From an uncultured Gammaproteobacteria bacterium (GTDB lineage Bacteria; Pseudomonadota; Gammaproteobacteria; Pseudomonadales; Pseudohongiellaceae): 64,000 nt of DNA. The stretch covers positions 62,001-126,000 of the forward strand of contig CAJXRP010000009.1 of NCBI GenBank assembly GCA_913060495.1, read 5' to 3'. Positions within the stretch are counted from its first letter, which is position 1. Each line of letters starts with the position of its first letter. The notes under the pieces are model-generated. The model searched no databases. It was not told the DNA's origin and saw only the letters and a program-made list of their open reading frames with translations. The translations under genes were made by a program, and so were the position numbers. Shown piece by piece: positions 1 through 9,085 of this stretch.

Positions 1-190
1 GCCGGGTAATATCACGACCTTCCTTTCTATCGACCTTGTGCAGATGGCGGTGGGTCAATTCGATCTGGGTCCCGCTGCGGCTATGTCGCTTATCTACTTC
101 CTTATCATCCTGTTGGTTTGTTGGGTGTTCTACACGGTGATGACGAGCTACGACAATGACGAGCAGTCCAACGGCGGAGGCGCGCAATAA
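1..190 (+). CDS. glpP: Sugar/glycerol ABC transporter permease, C-terminal fragment
   Basis: Only the last 62 codons are in the window, read in the frame that ends with TAA at 188-190. The peptide has a hydrophobic stretch (SLIYFLIILLVCWVFY) and then a short hydrophilic tail (SNGGGAQ), as expected for the last transmembrane helix and cytoplasmic end of a MalF-type permease. Its stop codon overlaps the ATG of the next permease (TAATG), which indicates translational coupling. The assignment to the glycerol (GlpSTPQV) class rests on the downstream GlpV-like binding protein and DUF2160 protein, not on this fragment. The rest of the gene, and presumably the two ATPase genes, lie left of the window. 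Confidence 0.75.
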   Translation, partial: PGNITTFLSIDLVQMAVGQFDLGPAAAMSLIYFLIILLVCWVFYTVMTSYDNDEQSNGGGAQ

Positions 191-1011
191 TGGCAATCTC
201 GGCGAACAGCATGCTTAAGGTTAAGCGCACCGGTCTTACTGCCTACATAGTCTTCTTGATGTTGCCTCTATATTGGTTGCTGAACATGAGCTTCAAGACC
301 AATCAAGAGATACTGTCCACGTTTACGTTGTGGCCCCAGGACTTCACTCTGGATAACTACATCACTATCTTTACGGATCCCTCCTGGTATAACGGCTACA
401 TCAATTCGTTAACCTATGTGGTGATGAACATGGTTATCGCCATTAGCGTCGCGCTGCCGGCGGCTTATGCCTTCTCGCGCTATAAATTCTTAGGGGACAA
501 GCACCTCTTCTTCTGGCTGTTGACCAATCGCATGGCACCTCCTGCGGTCTTCGTTCTGCCATTCTTTCAGTTGTACTCAGCCTTTGGCCTGATTGACACG
601 CATATAGCCGTGGCGCTCGCGCACTGCCTGTTCAATGTGCCGCTGGCGGTTTGGATTCTTGAGGGCTTCATGTCCGGTGTGCCTAAAGAGATAGACGAGA
701 CTGCGTATATCGATGGGTATTCGTTTCCGCGTTTCTTCGTGAAGATATTTACGCCACTGATCGGTTCGGGAATCGGCGTTGCTGCATTCTTCTGTTTCAT
801 GTTTTCTTGGGTCGAGCTTCTCATCGCTCGTACTTTGACGGTTACCGACGCGAAGCCTATTAGTGCTGTTATGACTCGCACTGTTTCTGCCTCTGGTTTG
901 GACTGGGGTGTTCTTGCTGCGGCGGGTATCTTGACTATTATTCCAGGTGCTTTGGTTATCTATTTTGTTAGGAACCATATTGCCAAGGGATTTGCGTTGG
1001 GGCGTGTGTAG
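190..1011 (+). CDS. glpQ: Carbohydrate/glycerol ABC transporter permease (MalG type)
   Basis: Inner-membrane permease of 273 residues, the normal length for the second permease of a CUT1-type importer. About six hydrophobic helices are visible, the first at residues 18-34. The cytoplasmic EAA loop that docks the ATPase lies at about 167-190, with the pattern E-x-x-E-T-A-x-x-D-G followed by F-x-x-I-x-x-P-L. The start overlaps the stop of the upstream permease. In rhizobial glycerol transporters the order is glpP, glpQ, a DUF2160 gene, then glpV. Here the last two lie 4.4 kb further on, so this operon is split. The symbol follows rhizobial usage and must not be confused with the phosphodiesterase glpQ. 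An alternative is a permease for another polyol. Confidence 0.82.
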   Translation: MAISANSMLKVKRTGLTAYIVFLMLPLYWLLNMSFKTNQEILSTFTLWPQDFTLDNYITIFTDPSWYNGYINSLTYVVMNMVIAISVALPAAYAFSRYKFLGDKHLFFWLLTNRMAPPAVFVLPFFQLYSAFGLIDTHIAVALAHCLFNVPLAVWILEGFMSGVPKEIDETAYIDGYSFPRFFVKIFTPLIGSGIGVAAFFCFMFSWVELLIARTLTVTDAKPISAVMTRTVSASGLDWGVLAAAGILTIIPGALVIYFVRNHIAKGFALGRV

Positions 1012-1044
1012 GTCTGGTTCGGTTGCACTTTTACGCACACAGCG

Positions 1045-1235
1045 GCGGCGTAATTCCTGCAGAACGAGCCTGCGGCTCTGACTGTTCTTCCGGAATCACC
1101 CCACCACTGCGCGCTCGCCTATTCAAAAATTCTACTTCTCCAAAAGCGCCCAACCCTTCAGGCAATTGAGTTGGGTTGTGGGGTGCTAACAGCAAACAGT
1201 CAGAGCCGTAGGCTCGTTTGCAGTTAGTACGCCGC
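1045..1235. repeat. Long imperfect inverted repeat in the 360-bp gap after the permease
   Basis: The left arm (1045-1103) and right arm (1179-1235) are imperfect reverse complements of about 57 bp. The best-matched core is gagcctgcggctctgactg on the left against its complement with one change on the right. The arms enclose about 75 bp containing no gene. The right arm carries a ctcgtttgcagttagta string resembling the dispersed repeats at 36.7, 37.3, 60.3 and 62.4 kb. The transcript could fold into one long hairpin that ends the permease transcript or protects its 3' end. It may also be a non-autonomous mobile element (MITE or paired REP). I see nothing else in 1012-1372 except the leader of the next gene. 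Confidence 0.6.
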
Positions 1236-1372
1236 AGGCCAACGGCCGCATCAAAAAGATGCCTATACTGGTGTTTGCCTATGGCTGATGCGATTCGATG
1301 AATATTGGTATAGTCTTAGTTATATCAGAAAAATAATAAGTCCAATGCAGTTATTCTGGAGCTCGATTTTCT

Positions 1373-3898
1373 ATGAAGCCAATTCGCCTATATTCCTTAG
1401 TCCTTTTTATCGCTGTGAGTTTCCTTAGTGTCGAGCTGACAGCTCAGGCGCGTTTCTATCCTGCCGCGCGTAGTGGTGGAAACTATATGCACAACTTCTA
1501 TTTCCCGCCTTCCCCCAGTGCGACACCTTGGGCGCCGGATTGGTCCCCTGATGGACAGTGGATAGCGGTGGCGATGCAGGGGAGTATTTGGAAAGTTGAC
1601 CCGGATACCGGTGGCGCCTATGAGCTGACCTATAACGATGCCTATCATTCTTCGCCGGATTGGTCGCCTGATGGGCAATGGATCATCTACACGGCTGATT
1701 ATGAGCATCAGCGCATACAACTTGAGATTCTAAATATTGAGACGGGTGAGTCTCATATGCTGACCGACGATCAGGCCGTGTATACAGACCCGGTGTTTTC
1801 CCCTGATGGCAGTAAGGTTGCGTATGTCTCTACCAATCCCAGTGGTTACTTCAACGTGTACGTTAGGGCTATATCGAACGGGCAGTGGGCAGGCGAGCCG
1901 ATAGCCGTTAGTCGCGACAATGAATACGGCAGCAATAGACTTTATTTCGGTAGCGGCGATATGCATATCACGCCGGCTTGGTTGCCAGGTGGCGATGAAT
2001 TGTTGATCGTGTCGAACAGAAATGTGCCATTAGGCTCGGGCAATGTGCTGCGTGTGCCAGCGGTGGAAGATGGCATCTTGCAGGCCACTACAGTTCTCGC
2101 TGAGCAGACTCTTTATCGCACCCGTCCGGATGTTTCGATCGATGGTCGTCGTTTTGTGTATACCTCTACCAGTGGCTCTGCCGATCAATTCAACAATCTC
2201 TACGTGCAGCCAACCCAGGGCGGCGAGCCCTACAAGATGACGTTCTTCGAACACGATGCATTTCATCCGCGCTGGTCGCCAGACGGAGAGTGGATCGCTT
2301 TCATTTCAAACGAGGGCGGATTGCCTCAGCTACAACTGCTGGAAACCTATGGCGGTAAACTAATTCGTGTTGCAATGAGTGAGTTGCATTTCAAACGTCC
2401 TATGGGTCATTTAAAAGTACGGGTTGTAGATAGTAGTGGGGACGCTACGCATAACCGCGTTCACCTGCAGGCATCCGATGATAAGTTCTATACTCCGAAC
2501 GATGCCTATGCTCGCGCTGGCACGCGTGGCGATCAGATATTCCACAATGCTGGCGAGTTTGAATTGACGCTTCCCGTCGGTGGGACTTCGCTAAATATAG
2601 TCAAAGGTTTTGAGTATCTTCCGCAGAGTGTTGAGGTGGAAGTAGAAGAGGGTGAGGTTGCGCAACTGACAATCGAATTAGAGCAGATGACCGACATGGG
2701 AGCGAAGGGTTGGTATAGCGCCTCTACTCACGTGCATGCGAATTACGGCGGCAATCTGCATAACACCTTAGAGAACTTAATGATGATGTCTCGTGCTGAG
2801 GATCAAGATTTGGTGCTCGAGCAGGTGGCAAACAAAGACAATCGCATCCTCGACTATCAGTTCTTTGTGCCCGGCGGTGGTCAGCACCCAATCTCGGAGA
2901 AAGATCAGATCGTGGTTGTCGGTCAAGAGTATAGGCCGCCATTCTACGGTCATGTGTTTATGTTCGGCATGCGCGAGCATCTGATTTCGCCGTTCGTGAC
3001 CGGTTATGAAGGTACTGCTGTTGAGAGTCTGTATCCGAGCAACACCGACATGTTCCTCAAGGCGAAGGCGCAGGGTGCGATCACCGGCTATGTGCACCCC
3101 TACTTGGGAGAGGAAGATCCACTGCAGAGCAATCTAGGCGGCGGCAAGGGGTTCATGGTGGATGCGGCCTTAGGCACTGCCGATGCATTGGAATGGTCTG
3201 ACTCTGCAACGTCGGGCTTCTATCCACTGTATGCGGTTTGGAATAACGGTCTGCGAGTAACGGCTACCGGTGGCGAAGACTCTATATCCAGTTTGCATCG
3301 TAGCAAGCTGCTTGGCTCTTATCGCACTTACGTCTATACCGGAAATCTCGGTCTGACTATGGATGCTTGGTTTGATGGCTTGAAGCGTGGCAGGGCATTC
3401 GTTAGTTCTGGTCCTCTGTTGGAGATGCAAGTTGGTACGGCACTGCCGGGCGATACAGTTCAGCTGCCTGCCAGTGGCGGTGAAGTGACAATTTCCGGGC
3501 GTCTGCGTTCTATCACTGAGTTGGAAGAAGTGGCGCTTGTTTGCAACGGCGAGACCGTCGAGATATTCCCATTACGCAGGGATAAAAATAGTTTGGATAT
3601 TTCCTTCGAACATTCAATCGAGCGCAGTGGCTGGTGTCACCTGCGTACGGAAGGCGAAAGAGATCAGCGTTTTCCATTGGACGTCGGTTATGCGCAGGCA
3701 TTCACTAATCCGATTTGGTTTCAGGTAGGCGATCAGCCGATTCGAAATCCACAATCGGTGGACTATGCGATTCGTTGGATCGATAAGTTGCAAGAGCTAG
3801 CTGATGCTTGGCCAGGTTGGCGTTCCGAGACTGAGAAGGCTCACGTCTTTGGGCAGTTCGAGGAGGCTCGTCAGGTCTATAGAAGTAAACTTAACTAG
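1373..3898 (+). CDS. Secreted TolB-like beta-propeller fused to a CehA/McbA-type metallohydrolase domain
   Basis: 841 residues with a Sec signal peptide ending near residue 25 (ELTAQA). Residues ~45-330 hold repeated W-S-P-D-G-x-W-I-A/Y blades, the PD40/WD40-like repeats of TolB-type propellers. Residues ~345-440 look like a carboxypeptidase-regulatory or Ig-like linker. From ~450 a PHP-like domain begins with S-T-H-V-H (His453, His455), with a later Y-V-H-P motif (His575) and a conserved T-G-G-E-D-S, as in CehA/McbA-type proteins. It is probably a periplasmic metal-dependent hydrolase on an unknown ester or phosphoester. It sits inside the split glycerol transporter, and its last four bases overlap the convergent antiporter gene. 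The substrate cannot be deduced. Confidence 0.72.
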   Translation: MKPIRLYSLVLFIAVSFLSVELTAQARFYPAARSGGNYMHNFYFPPSPSATPWAPDWSPDGQWIAVAMQGSIWKVDPDTGGAYELTYNDAYHSSPDWSPDGQWIIYTADYEHQRIQLEILNIETGESHMLTDDQAVYTDPVFSPDGSKVAYVSTNPSGYFNVYVRAISNGQWAGEPIAVSRDNEYGSNRLYFGSGDMHITPAWLPGGDELLIVSNRNVPLGSGNVLRVPAVEDGILQATTVLAEQTLYRTRPDVSIDGRRFVYTSTSGSADQFNNLYVQPTQGGEPYKMTFFEHDAFHPRWSPDGEWIAFISNEGGLPQLQLLETYGGKLIRVAMSELHFKRPMGHLKVRVVDSSGDATHNRVHLQASDDKFYTPNDAYARAGTRGDQIFHNAGEFELTLPVGGTSLNIVKGFEYLPQSVEVEVEEGEVAQLTIELEQMTDMGAKGWYSASTHVHANYGGNLHNTLENLMMMSRAEDQDLVLEQVANKDNRILDYQFFVPGGGQHPISEKDQIVVVGQEYRPPFYGHVFMFGMREHLISPFVTGYEGTAVESLYPSNTDMFLKAKAQGAITGYVHPYLGEEDPLQSNLGGGKGFMVDAALGTADALEWSDSATSGFYPLYAVWNNGLRVTATGGEDSISSLHRSKLLGSYRTYVYTGNLGLTMDAWFDGLKRGRAFVSSGPLLEMQVGTALPGDTVQLPASGGEVTISGRLRSITELEEVALVCNGETVEIFPLRRDKNSLDISFEHSIERSGWCHLRTEGERDQRFPLDVGYAQAFTNPIWFQVGDQPIRNPQSVDYAIRWIDKLQELADAWPGWRSETEKAHVFGQFEEARQVYRSKLN

Positions 3899-5325
3899 CG
3901 GCTAGTTACTGATTCTGCATCATCTACGGGTTCGGATTTTCTGAGTAGTCCGAACCCTAGGAATGCGAATCCTACAGAGACGAATGCGTTGATGTAATTA
4001 AAGAACGCATAGGGTAGGTAGTCGAGCACCGGCACGCCCAGTGTTGCCGTGTAGAATGCGCCGGCTGTGGTCCAGGGGATCAATCCCGTCGTCAGTGTCG
4101 AACCTTCTTCGACAGACCGTGAAAGAATCGACTTATCTAATCCCTGTTGTTCGTATTTTTCTTTGAATAACTGACAATTCAAGATAATGGATATGTAGGC
4201 TTCGCCCATCGCCATATTGCCGATCAGACCGGAACAGATTGTTGTCGCCACCAATGCTGCGGCATGCTGAATACGTTTGATAATGCCGGACAATAGTGTC
4301 GCTAAGAAGCCGGCTCCGTGAAGAATCCCTCCCAGTGCCAATGCCATCAGTGCAAGTATCAGTGTCCAGCTCATGCTCGCAATGCCGCCGCGGCCAAGTA
4401 GATCGTCTAAGTTGTCGATGCCGGTATTACCGCGAGTATTTTCCCACAGTGCATTAAGCACTGTTACGCTGCCTTGCTGCTGATAGACGATCGCAATGAC
4501 CACGGCAATCATGATGCTAACGGACATAGTTATCTCTGCCGGTACTTTGCGAATGCTAAGAATTGCTAGGGCTAACAACGGCACCAAGGTTATCAATGGC
4601 GATAAATTGTAATTCTGGGCAAGTGCGTTCTGAATGCTACTAATTTCAGTCGCGACAAATGCGTTGTCTCCGTAACTGCTGCCGAGAACAAGGAAAATTA
4701 CGAATGCGAATAGGAACGAAGGCAGGGTAGTGAACAGCATTGCGTAGATGTGTCGATACAGGTTAGTTCCGGCGCTCATCGCTGCCAAGTTAGTCGTGTC
4801 TGAAATCGGCGACATCTTGTCACCAAAGGTTGCGCCGCAAACTATCATGCCGGCAACTATTGGGAGAGGAATTCCCATGGCCCCACCGATGCCTATGAAG
4901 ACTACGCCTAAAGTGCCGACGGTTCCCCAAGAGGTGCCGGTGGCGAGGGACATAAGGGCGCACAGCAGCATGCCGCAGGCGAGGAATAAGGAGGGCGAGA
5001 GCCAGTCCAGGCCATAATACATCAGCGTCGCGATAGTCCCGCTCTGCATAAAGCTGGCGATTACCATGCCTATGAGTATAAAAATGTAGATGGCAGGGAG
5101 TGCCCGGGTGATGGCTTCACTCATAAGAGAGCGAATACCCAAATAGTTGTAGCCGAGATAGCGAGCATGCAGGCCAACCCAGAGTATGCAGAGGAACATC
5201 AGGCTATGCAGGCCTATCCCCATTACGAACAGGCCCATAGCAATAATCCCAATGACCCCGAAGAAGCATAGAATTGCTTGAATTAGGCTGCTTTGTCGAG
5301 GCTGGTCGGCAGGGTTAGAGGTCAT
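3895..5325 (-). CDS. nhaC: NhaC-family Na+/H+ antiporter
   Basis: Polytopic inner-membrane protein of about 476 residues with some twelve hydrophobic segments, the usual size for NhaC. Family-like stretches are the SLATGTSWGTVGTLG region, G-A-x-F-G-D-K-M-S-P-I-S-D-T-T, and the C-terminal P-W-T-T-A-G-A. It likely exchanges sodium for protons, or malate/lactate as in MleN-type relatives. I chose the internal ATG at 5325 (MTSNPADQP) because the 20 residues upstream in the longer frame look like untranslated leader. It overlaps the hydrolase gene by four bases tail to tail and is divergent from the DUF2160 gene. It has no obvious link to glycerol uptake and belongs to the segment that interrupts that operon. 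Confidence 0.85.
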   Translation of the reverse strand: MTSNPADQPRQSSLIQAILCFFGVIGIIAMGLFVMGIGLHSLMFLCILWVGLHARYLGYNYLGIRSLMSEAITRALPAIYIFILIGMVIASFMQSGTIATLMYYGLDWLSPSLFLACGMLLCALMSLATGTSWGTVGTLGVVFIGIGGAMGIPLPIVAGMIVCGATFGDKMSPISDTTNLAAMSAGTNLYRHIYAMLFTTLPSFLFAFVIFLVLGSSYGDNAFVATEISSIQNALAQNYNLSPLITLVPLLALAILSIRKVPAEITMSVSIMIAVVIAIVYQQQGSVTVLNALWENTRGNTGIDNLDDLLGRGGIASMSWTLILALMALALGGILHGAGFLATLLSGIIKRIQHAAALVATTICSGLIGNMAMGEAYISIILNCQLFKEKYEQQGLDKSILSRSVEEGSTLTTGLIPWTTAGAFYTATLGVPVLDYLPYAFFNYINAFVSVGFAFLGFGLLRKSEPVDDAESVTSR

Positions 5326-5418
5326 CGAGGCAGCATATAAACAATTGGGGTGAGAGTAAAATTTTGCTAAGCTCGAACCTCTCAAAATACCAACAGAATC
5401 ACAGATAAGCAGGTATCA

Positions 5419-5700
5419 ATGGATCTTACTTGGATGGCATGGACACAGCCCACGGCGATATTCTTCGCGGTGATCGCCTCGTTGCTCCTTACTATGTCGA
5501 TCTGGGAATATTTTAGCCCGGGCGGTGGTCCGCGCCTCGGTATCCTTCGCTTCGAAACCACCCGTGGAGACAGGTTATTCGTCTCCCTGCTTGGCAGTGC
5601 GTTTATTTGCATGGCTTGGTTGACCTTCGTGGGTTTGAACCTGTGGTGGGGCCTTGCAGCTTGTCTGGTTTATGCCTTGTTGGTGTTTTTGTTCGTCTAA
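5419..5700 (+). CDS. DUF2160 small membrane protein of the glycerol transporter
   Basis: 93 residues with three hydrophobic helices. It has the family pattern W-M-A-W-T-x-P-T-A near the start, Y-F-S-P-G-G-G-P-R-x-G in the loop and L-x-L-W-W-G near the end. From family knowledge, DUF2160 genes lie between the permease and binding-protein genes of GlpSTPQV-type glycerol importers. Here the gene is followed after 64 bp by such a binding protein, but it has lost contact with the permeases. It may be an accessory transporter subunit; its molecular role is not established. Transcription must now start in the short gap shared with the divergent antiporter gene. Confidence 0.8.
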   Translation: MDLTWMAWTQPTAIFFAVIASLLLTMSIWEYFSPGGGPRLGILRFETTRGDRLFVSLLGSAFICMAWLTFVGLNLWWGLAACLVYALLVFLFV

Positions 5701-5764
5701 CGAAGAAGATTTGTAGTGCACCGCGAAGTATTAAGCGGTTGAAATTAATTAGAAGGGGTTTTGC

Positions 5765-7495
5765 ATGATCGCTCGTAAACGAAGGCTTCCAAAAATAGGG
5801 TTTCCTAAAACACTGCTGAGCTGTGCGGTATTGCTATCAACGGTGGTTACAAGTTCGGCCGATGTTGAAGATGCCGAGAGATGGCTTCCTGAATTTCAGC
5901 CATCCACACTTAATCAAGAACAACAGCTTTCTGAGATGCAGTGGTTTATCGATGCGGCACGGCCTTTCGCTGGCATGGAAATCAAAGTGGTTTCAGAGAC
6001 CATTACTACCCATGAATACGAAGCACAGGTGTTGGCGCAAGCGTTCACTGAGATCACTGGCATTCAGGTAACTCACGATCTAATAGGCGAAGGCGACGTA
6101 GTTGAGAAGCTGCAGACGCAGATGCAATCGGGTGAAAATATTTATGATGCCTACGTGAATGACTCAGATTTGATAGGCACGCACTTTCGCTATCAGCAGG
6201 TTCGTAACCTCAGCGACTGGATGGCGAGTGAGGCAGCGGATGTCACGTCGCCCACATTAGACCTAGAAGATTTTATCGGTATCTCCTTTACCACCGGTCC
6301 AGATGGAAAGATCTATCAGTTGCCGGATCAGCAATTCGCGAATCTTTACTGGTTTAGGTATGACTGGTTCACTGATCCCGATCTGAAACAGCAGTTCAGC
6401 GATAAGTATGGTTATGAATTAGGTGTGCCGGTGAACTGGTCTGCCTATGAGGATATCGCTGAATTTTTTAGTAACGATGTCGGCGAGATCGATGGGCAGA
6501 CGGTCTACGGTCACATGGACTATGGCAAGAAGGATCCTTCTCTAGGCTGGCGTTTCACCGATGCTTGGTTGTCTATGGCCGGTGCCGGAGACAAAGGCAG
6601 CCCTAACGGTCTTCCTGTGGATGAGTGGGGTCTTAGAGTCGAAGGCTGTCGACCCGTAGGCTCGACTGTTGAGCGCGGCGGTGCAACCGATGGGCCAGCG
6701 GCGGTGTATTCGGTTACTAAATACGTAGATTGGCTGCAGCGCTATGCTCCACCGGAGGCTGCGGGCATGGTATTCAGCGAGGCGGGGCCAGTTCCTGCGC
6801 AGGGGAATATCGCACAGCAAATTTTTTGGTATACAACATTTACCGCAGACATGGTTCTGCCAGGCCTGCCGGTAATGAATGATGACGGCACGCCTAAATG
6901 GCGTATGGCGCCTTCGCCTCACGGAGCTTATTGGGAAGAAGGACAGAAGTTAGGTTATCAAGACACCGGTTCCTGGACGCTGATGAAGTCGACGCCGGTG
7001 GATAGAGCTAAGGCCGCTTGGCTGTATGCCCAATTCGTTACTTCGAAGACGGTTTCACTAAAGAAGAGTCATGTGGGGCTTACTATTATTCGTGATTCGG
7101 ATATCCGTCATGAAAGCTTTAGCGAGCGCTCGGTGGAGCTAGGTGGTTTGGTAGAATTTTATCGCTCACCTGCCCGTACGCAGTGGACGCCTACAGGCAC
7201 TAATGTGCCCGACTATCCGCGACTCGCGCAACTTTGGTGGCAGAACATTGGTGATGCTTCCTCTGGCGCCAAGACACCGCAAGAAGCGATGACGGCGTTA
7301 GCAGTAGCCCAAGAACGTTTAATGCAAAGATTAGAGAGAGCAGGTGTGTTGGGTGAGTGCGGACCGAAGCTTAATGAGCCGCAGAGCCGAGAGTATTGGC
7401 TAAGCCAGCCCGGTGCGCCGAAGCCGAAGTTAGCCAATGAGAAGCCGCAAGGCATCACCGTCGACTATGATGAGCTAGTTAGTTCTTGGCAATAA
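5765..7495 (+). CDS. glpV: Glycerol-type ABC transporter substrate-binding protein (GlpV-like)
   Basis: 576 residues, long for a CUT1 binding protein but normal for GlpV. A basic N-terminus and hydrophobic segment (about 18-32) form the signal peptide. Family-like stretches include FQPSTL near residue 38, YDAYVNDSDLIGTH, LPDQQFANLYWFR, GWRFTDAWLSMAG, RMAPSPHG and KLANEKPQG at the end. A strong ribosome site (agaagggg) precedes the ATG. It should capture glycerol or a related polyol in the periplasm and pass it to the permease pair. It is separated from those permeases by 4.4 kb holding two unrelated genes, so expression is probably independent. Substrate assignment is by family resemblance recalled from rhizobial GlpV. 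Confidence 0.83.
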   Translation: MIARKRRLPKIGFPKTLLSCAVLLSTVVTSSADVEDAERWLPEFQPSTLNQEQQLSEMQWFIDAARPFAGMEIKVVSETITTHEYEAQVLAQAFTEITGIQVTHDLIGEGDVVEKLQTQMQSGENIYDAYVNDSDLIGTHFRYQQVRNLSDWMASEAADVTSPTLDLEDFIGISFTTGPDGKIYQLPDQQFANLYWFRYDWFTDPDLKQQFSDKYGYELGVPVNWSAYEDIAEFFSNDVGEIDGQTVYGHMDYGKKDPSLGWRFTDAWLSMAGAGDKGSPNGLPVDEWGLRVEGCRPVGSTVERGGATDGPAAVYSVTKYVDWLQRYAPPEAAGMVFSEAGPVPAQGNIAQQIFWYTTFTADMVLPGLPVMNDDGTPKWRMAPSPHGAYWEEGQKLGYQDTGSWTLMKSTPVDRAKAAWLYAQFVTSKTVSLKKSHVGLTIIRDSDIRHESFSERSVELGGLVEFYRSPARTQWTPTGTNVPDYPRLAQLWWQNIGDASSGAKTPQEAMTALAVAQERLMQRLERAGVLGECGPKLNEPQSREYWLSQPGAPKPKLANEKPQGITVDYDELVSSWQ

Positions 7496-7544
7496 ACCTT
7501 AGTCGCCGCCTAACAGTCTTATTTTCTAAAAAGTGGAGCATGCT

Positions 7545-8945
7545 ATGAACCCTAACATCTCGAACCTAAGTCGATTCGCTGCGGCATTGCTTCTGTTAGC
7601 GGGGCAGGCAGTTGCGCAGGTGCCTGCGGCGACTATCACCGGTCCTGTTGCTGCGGATAGAGCAGGCAGTGGAACTCTCAATACCATCTACAGCGCGAGC
7701 GCGATTGATCTCGAGAGTGCTGGCTATGTAGAGGAAGAGTTCTTCATCGAGGGCAGGGCGAATCGATATAGCAATCCCGAGTTAGAGAATGCCTCAATTG
7801 TCGATAGCGATCACCGCTACAAGACGCGCCTCATTGTGCGACGGCCGGCTGGATCGGCATTTAATGGCATCGTCATCGTCGAGTGGATCAACGTAACCGG
7901 TGGGCCGGATAAGGATATCGACTGGTGGCAGTCGGGTAGCCATTTCATCCGTAATGGCTATGCCTACGTTGTGGTATCCGCACAGCAAATGGGTATCGAT
8001 ACAATGAAGGAGTGGAGCGCTGCACGCTACGGTTCACTCGATGTCACTCACGATGGTATGGCGTCTCGCGACGAGCTTTCATACGATATATTTTCCGCAG
8101 TAGGCAAGGCTATCAATAGAGTAGGCGAATCAACCGCCAACGGCGAAGTGGATATTCTAGGCGGCCTCAAAGCGCAGCAGATCATCGCTACCGGTCATTC
8201 GCAGTCGGCAAGTCGCCTCGCAACCTACCTCAACAACGTACATCCCTTAGAGCCAATCTATGACGGAGTGATGGTGCATGGCGGGGGTGGTCGTATTAGA
8301 GATGATCAGCCGGTAAAGATTTTTAAGATTATGGCGGAGACAGATATGCTGCGCCGTGCAGCCACACCTCAGCCAGATACCGATACGTTTCGTCAGTGGG
8401 AAGTGGCGGGAAGCTCTCACGTAGACATACCCTTTGAGATTGAATACGGCAAGGTTAGAAACCTGCGCGAAGGGCTGTCTCTGGAGAATGTGCAGCCAAG
8501 AGATCAGGGCTGCGAATTGCCAGCCTACAGTCACGTGCCTTTTCGTGACGTAATGAATGCTGCGTTCGAGCATTTAGTCGTATGGATCCGTGATGATATA
8601 GCGCCACCCTCAGCGGAGCCTTTGCAGCTTAGGCGTATGATGCCAGAGGTGGAATTCGCCCGGGATGAATTTGGTAATGTGCTGGGTGGAATTCGTCTAG
8701 CGGAACATGTTGTCGCAACAGCGAAGAATACCGGTATGAATAACGGCAGCAATCGCTTCTGTTTTCTCTATGGCTCGCATCAGCCTTTCGATCAAGCGAC
8801 GCTGAATGCACTCTATCCTAGTCATAGCGCCTATGTGGATGCGGTAAGAGAAGTGGCAGAAAAGAATGTGGCGGATGGATATATCTTGCCACTTGCAGCG
8901 CAGATGACGATACGCGAGGCGCAGCAATCAAGTATCGGTCGTTAG
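7545..8945 (+). CDS. Secreted alpha/beta-hydrolase-domain protein (Abhydrolase_10 type)
   Basis: 466 residues with a signal peptide ending near residue 25 (GQAVAQ). The nucleophile elbow is G-H-S-Q-S-A with Ser219, and a likely catalytic His lies in the S-S-H-V-D segment. The E-W-x-N-V-T-G-G-x-D motif near residue 115 is typical of this large secreted hydrolase family. I start at the ATG at 7545 rather than the GTG twelve bases earlier, because ggag at 7535-7538 is placed correctly for the ATG and would be coding if the GTG were used. It is probably a periplasmic esterase or lactonase with unknown substrate. It follows the GlpV-like gene on the same strand after about 50 bp and could be cotranscribed. 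Confidence 0.75.
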   Translation: MNPNISNLSRFAAALLLLAGQAVAQVPAATITGPVAADRAGSGTLNTIYSASAIDLESAGYVEEEFFIEGRANRYSNPELENASIVDSDHRYKTRLIVRRPAGSAFNGIVIVEWINVTGGPDKDIDWWQSGSHFIRNGYAYVVVSAQQMGIDTMKEWSAARYGSLDVTHDGMASRDELSYDIFSAVGKAINRVGESTANGEVDILGGLKAQQIIATGHSQSASRLATYLNNVHPLEPIYDGVMVHGGGGRIRDDQPVKIFKIMAETDMLRRAATPQPDTDTFRQWEVAGSSHVDIPFEIEYGKVRNLREGLSLENVQPRDQGCELPAYSHVPFRDVMNAAFEHLVVWIRDDIAPPSAEPLQLRRMMPEVEFARDEFGNVLGGIRLAEHVVATAKNTGMNNGSNRFCFLYGSHQPFDQATLNALYPSHSAYVDAVREVAEKNVADGYILPLAAQMTIREAQQSSIGR

Positions 8946-9085
8946 GTGCATAGAGAACATGGGACTATTTTAAAAGCTTTATGTGTTGAGCGATTAAGAA
9001 GCTGTCATTGCAGTCATTTGTGAAGAGCCGATTTACTTGCTGATGGTTGAATTTAAGTACGCTGAATAAACAGCGCGAATCAGCA

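Noticed and set aside
577-1038. Minus-strand frames of 104 and 153 codons over the permease gene
   Set aside because: Antisense shadows of a clearly conserved permease, with charged, unstructured peptide content.
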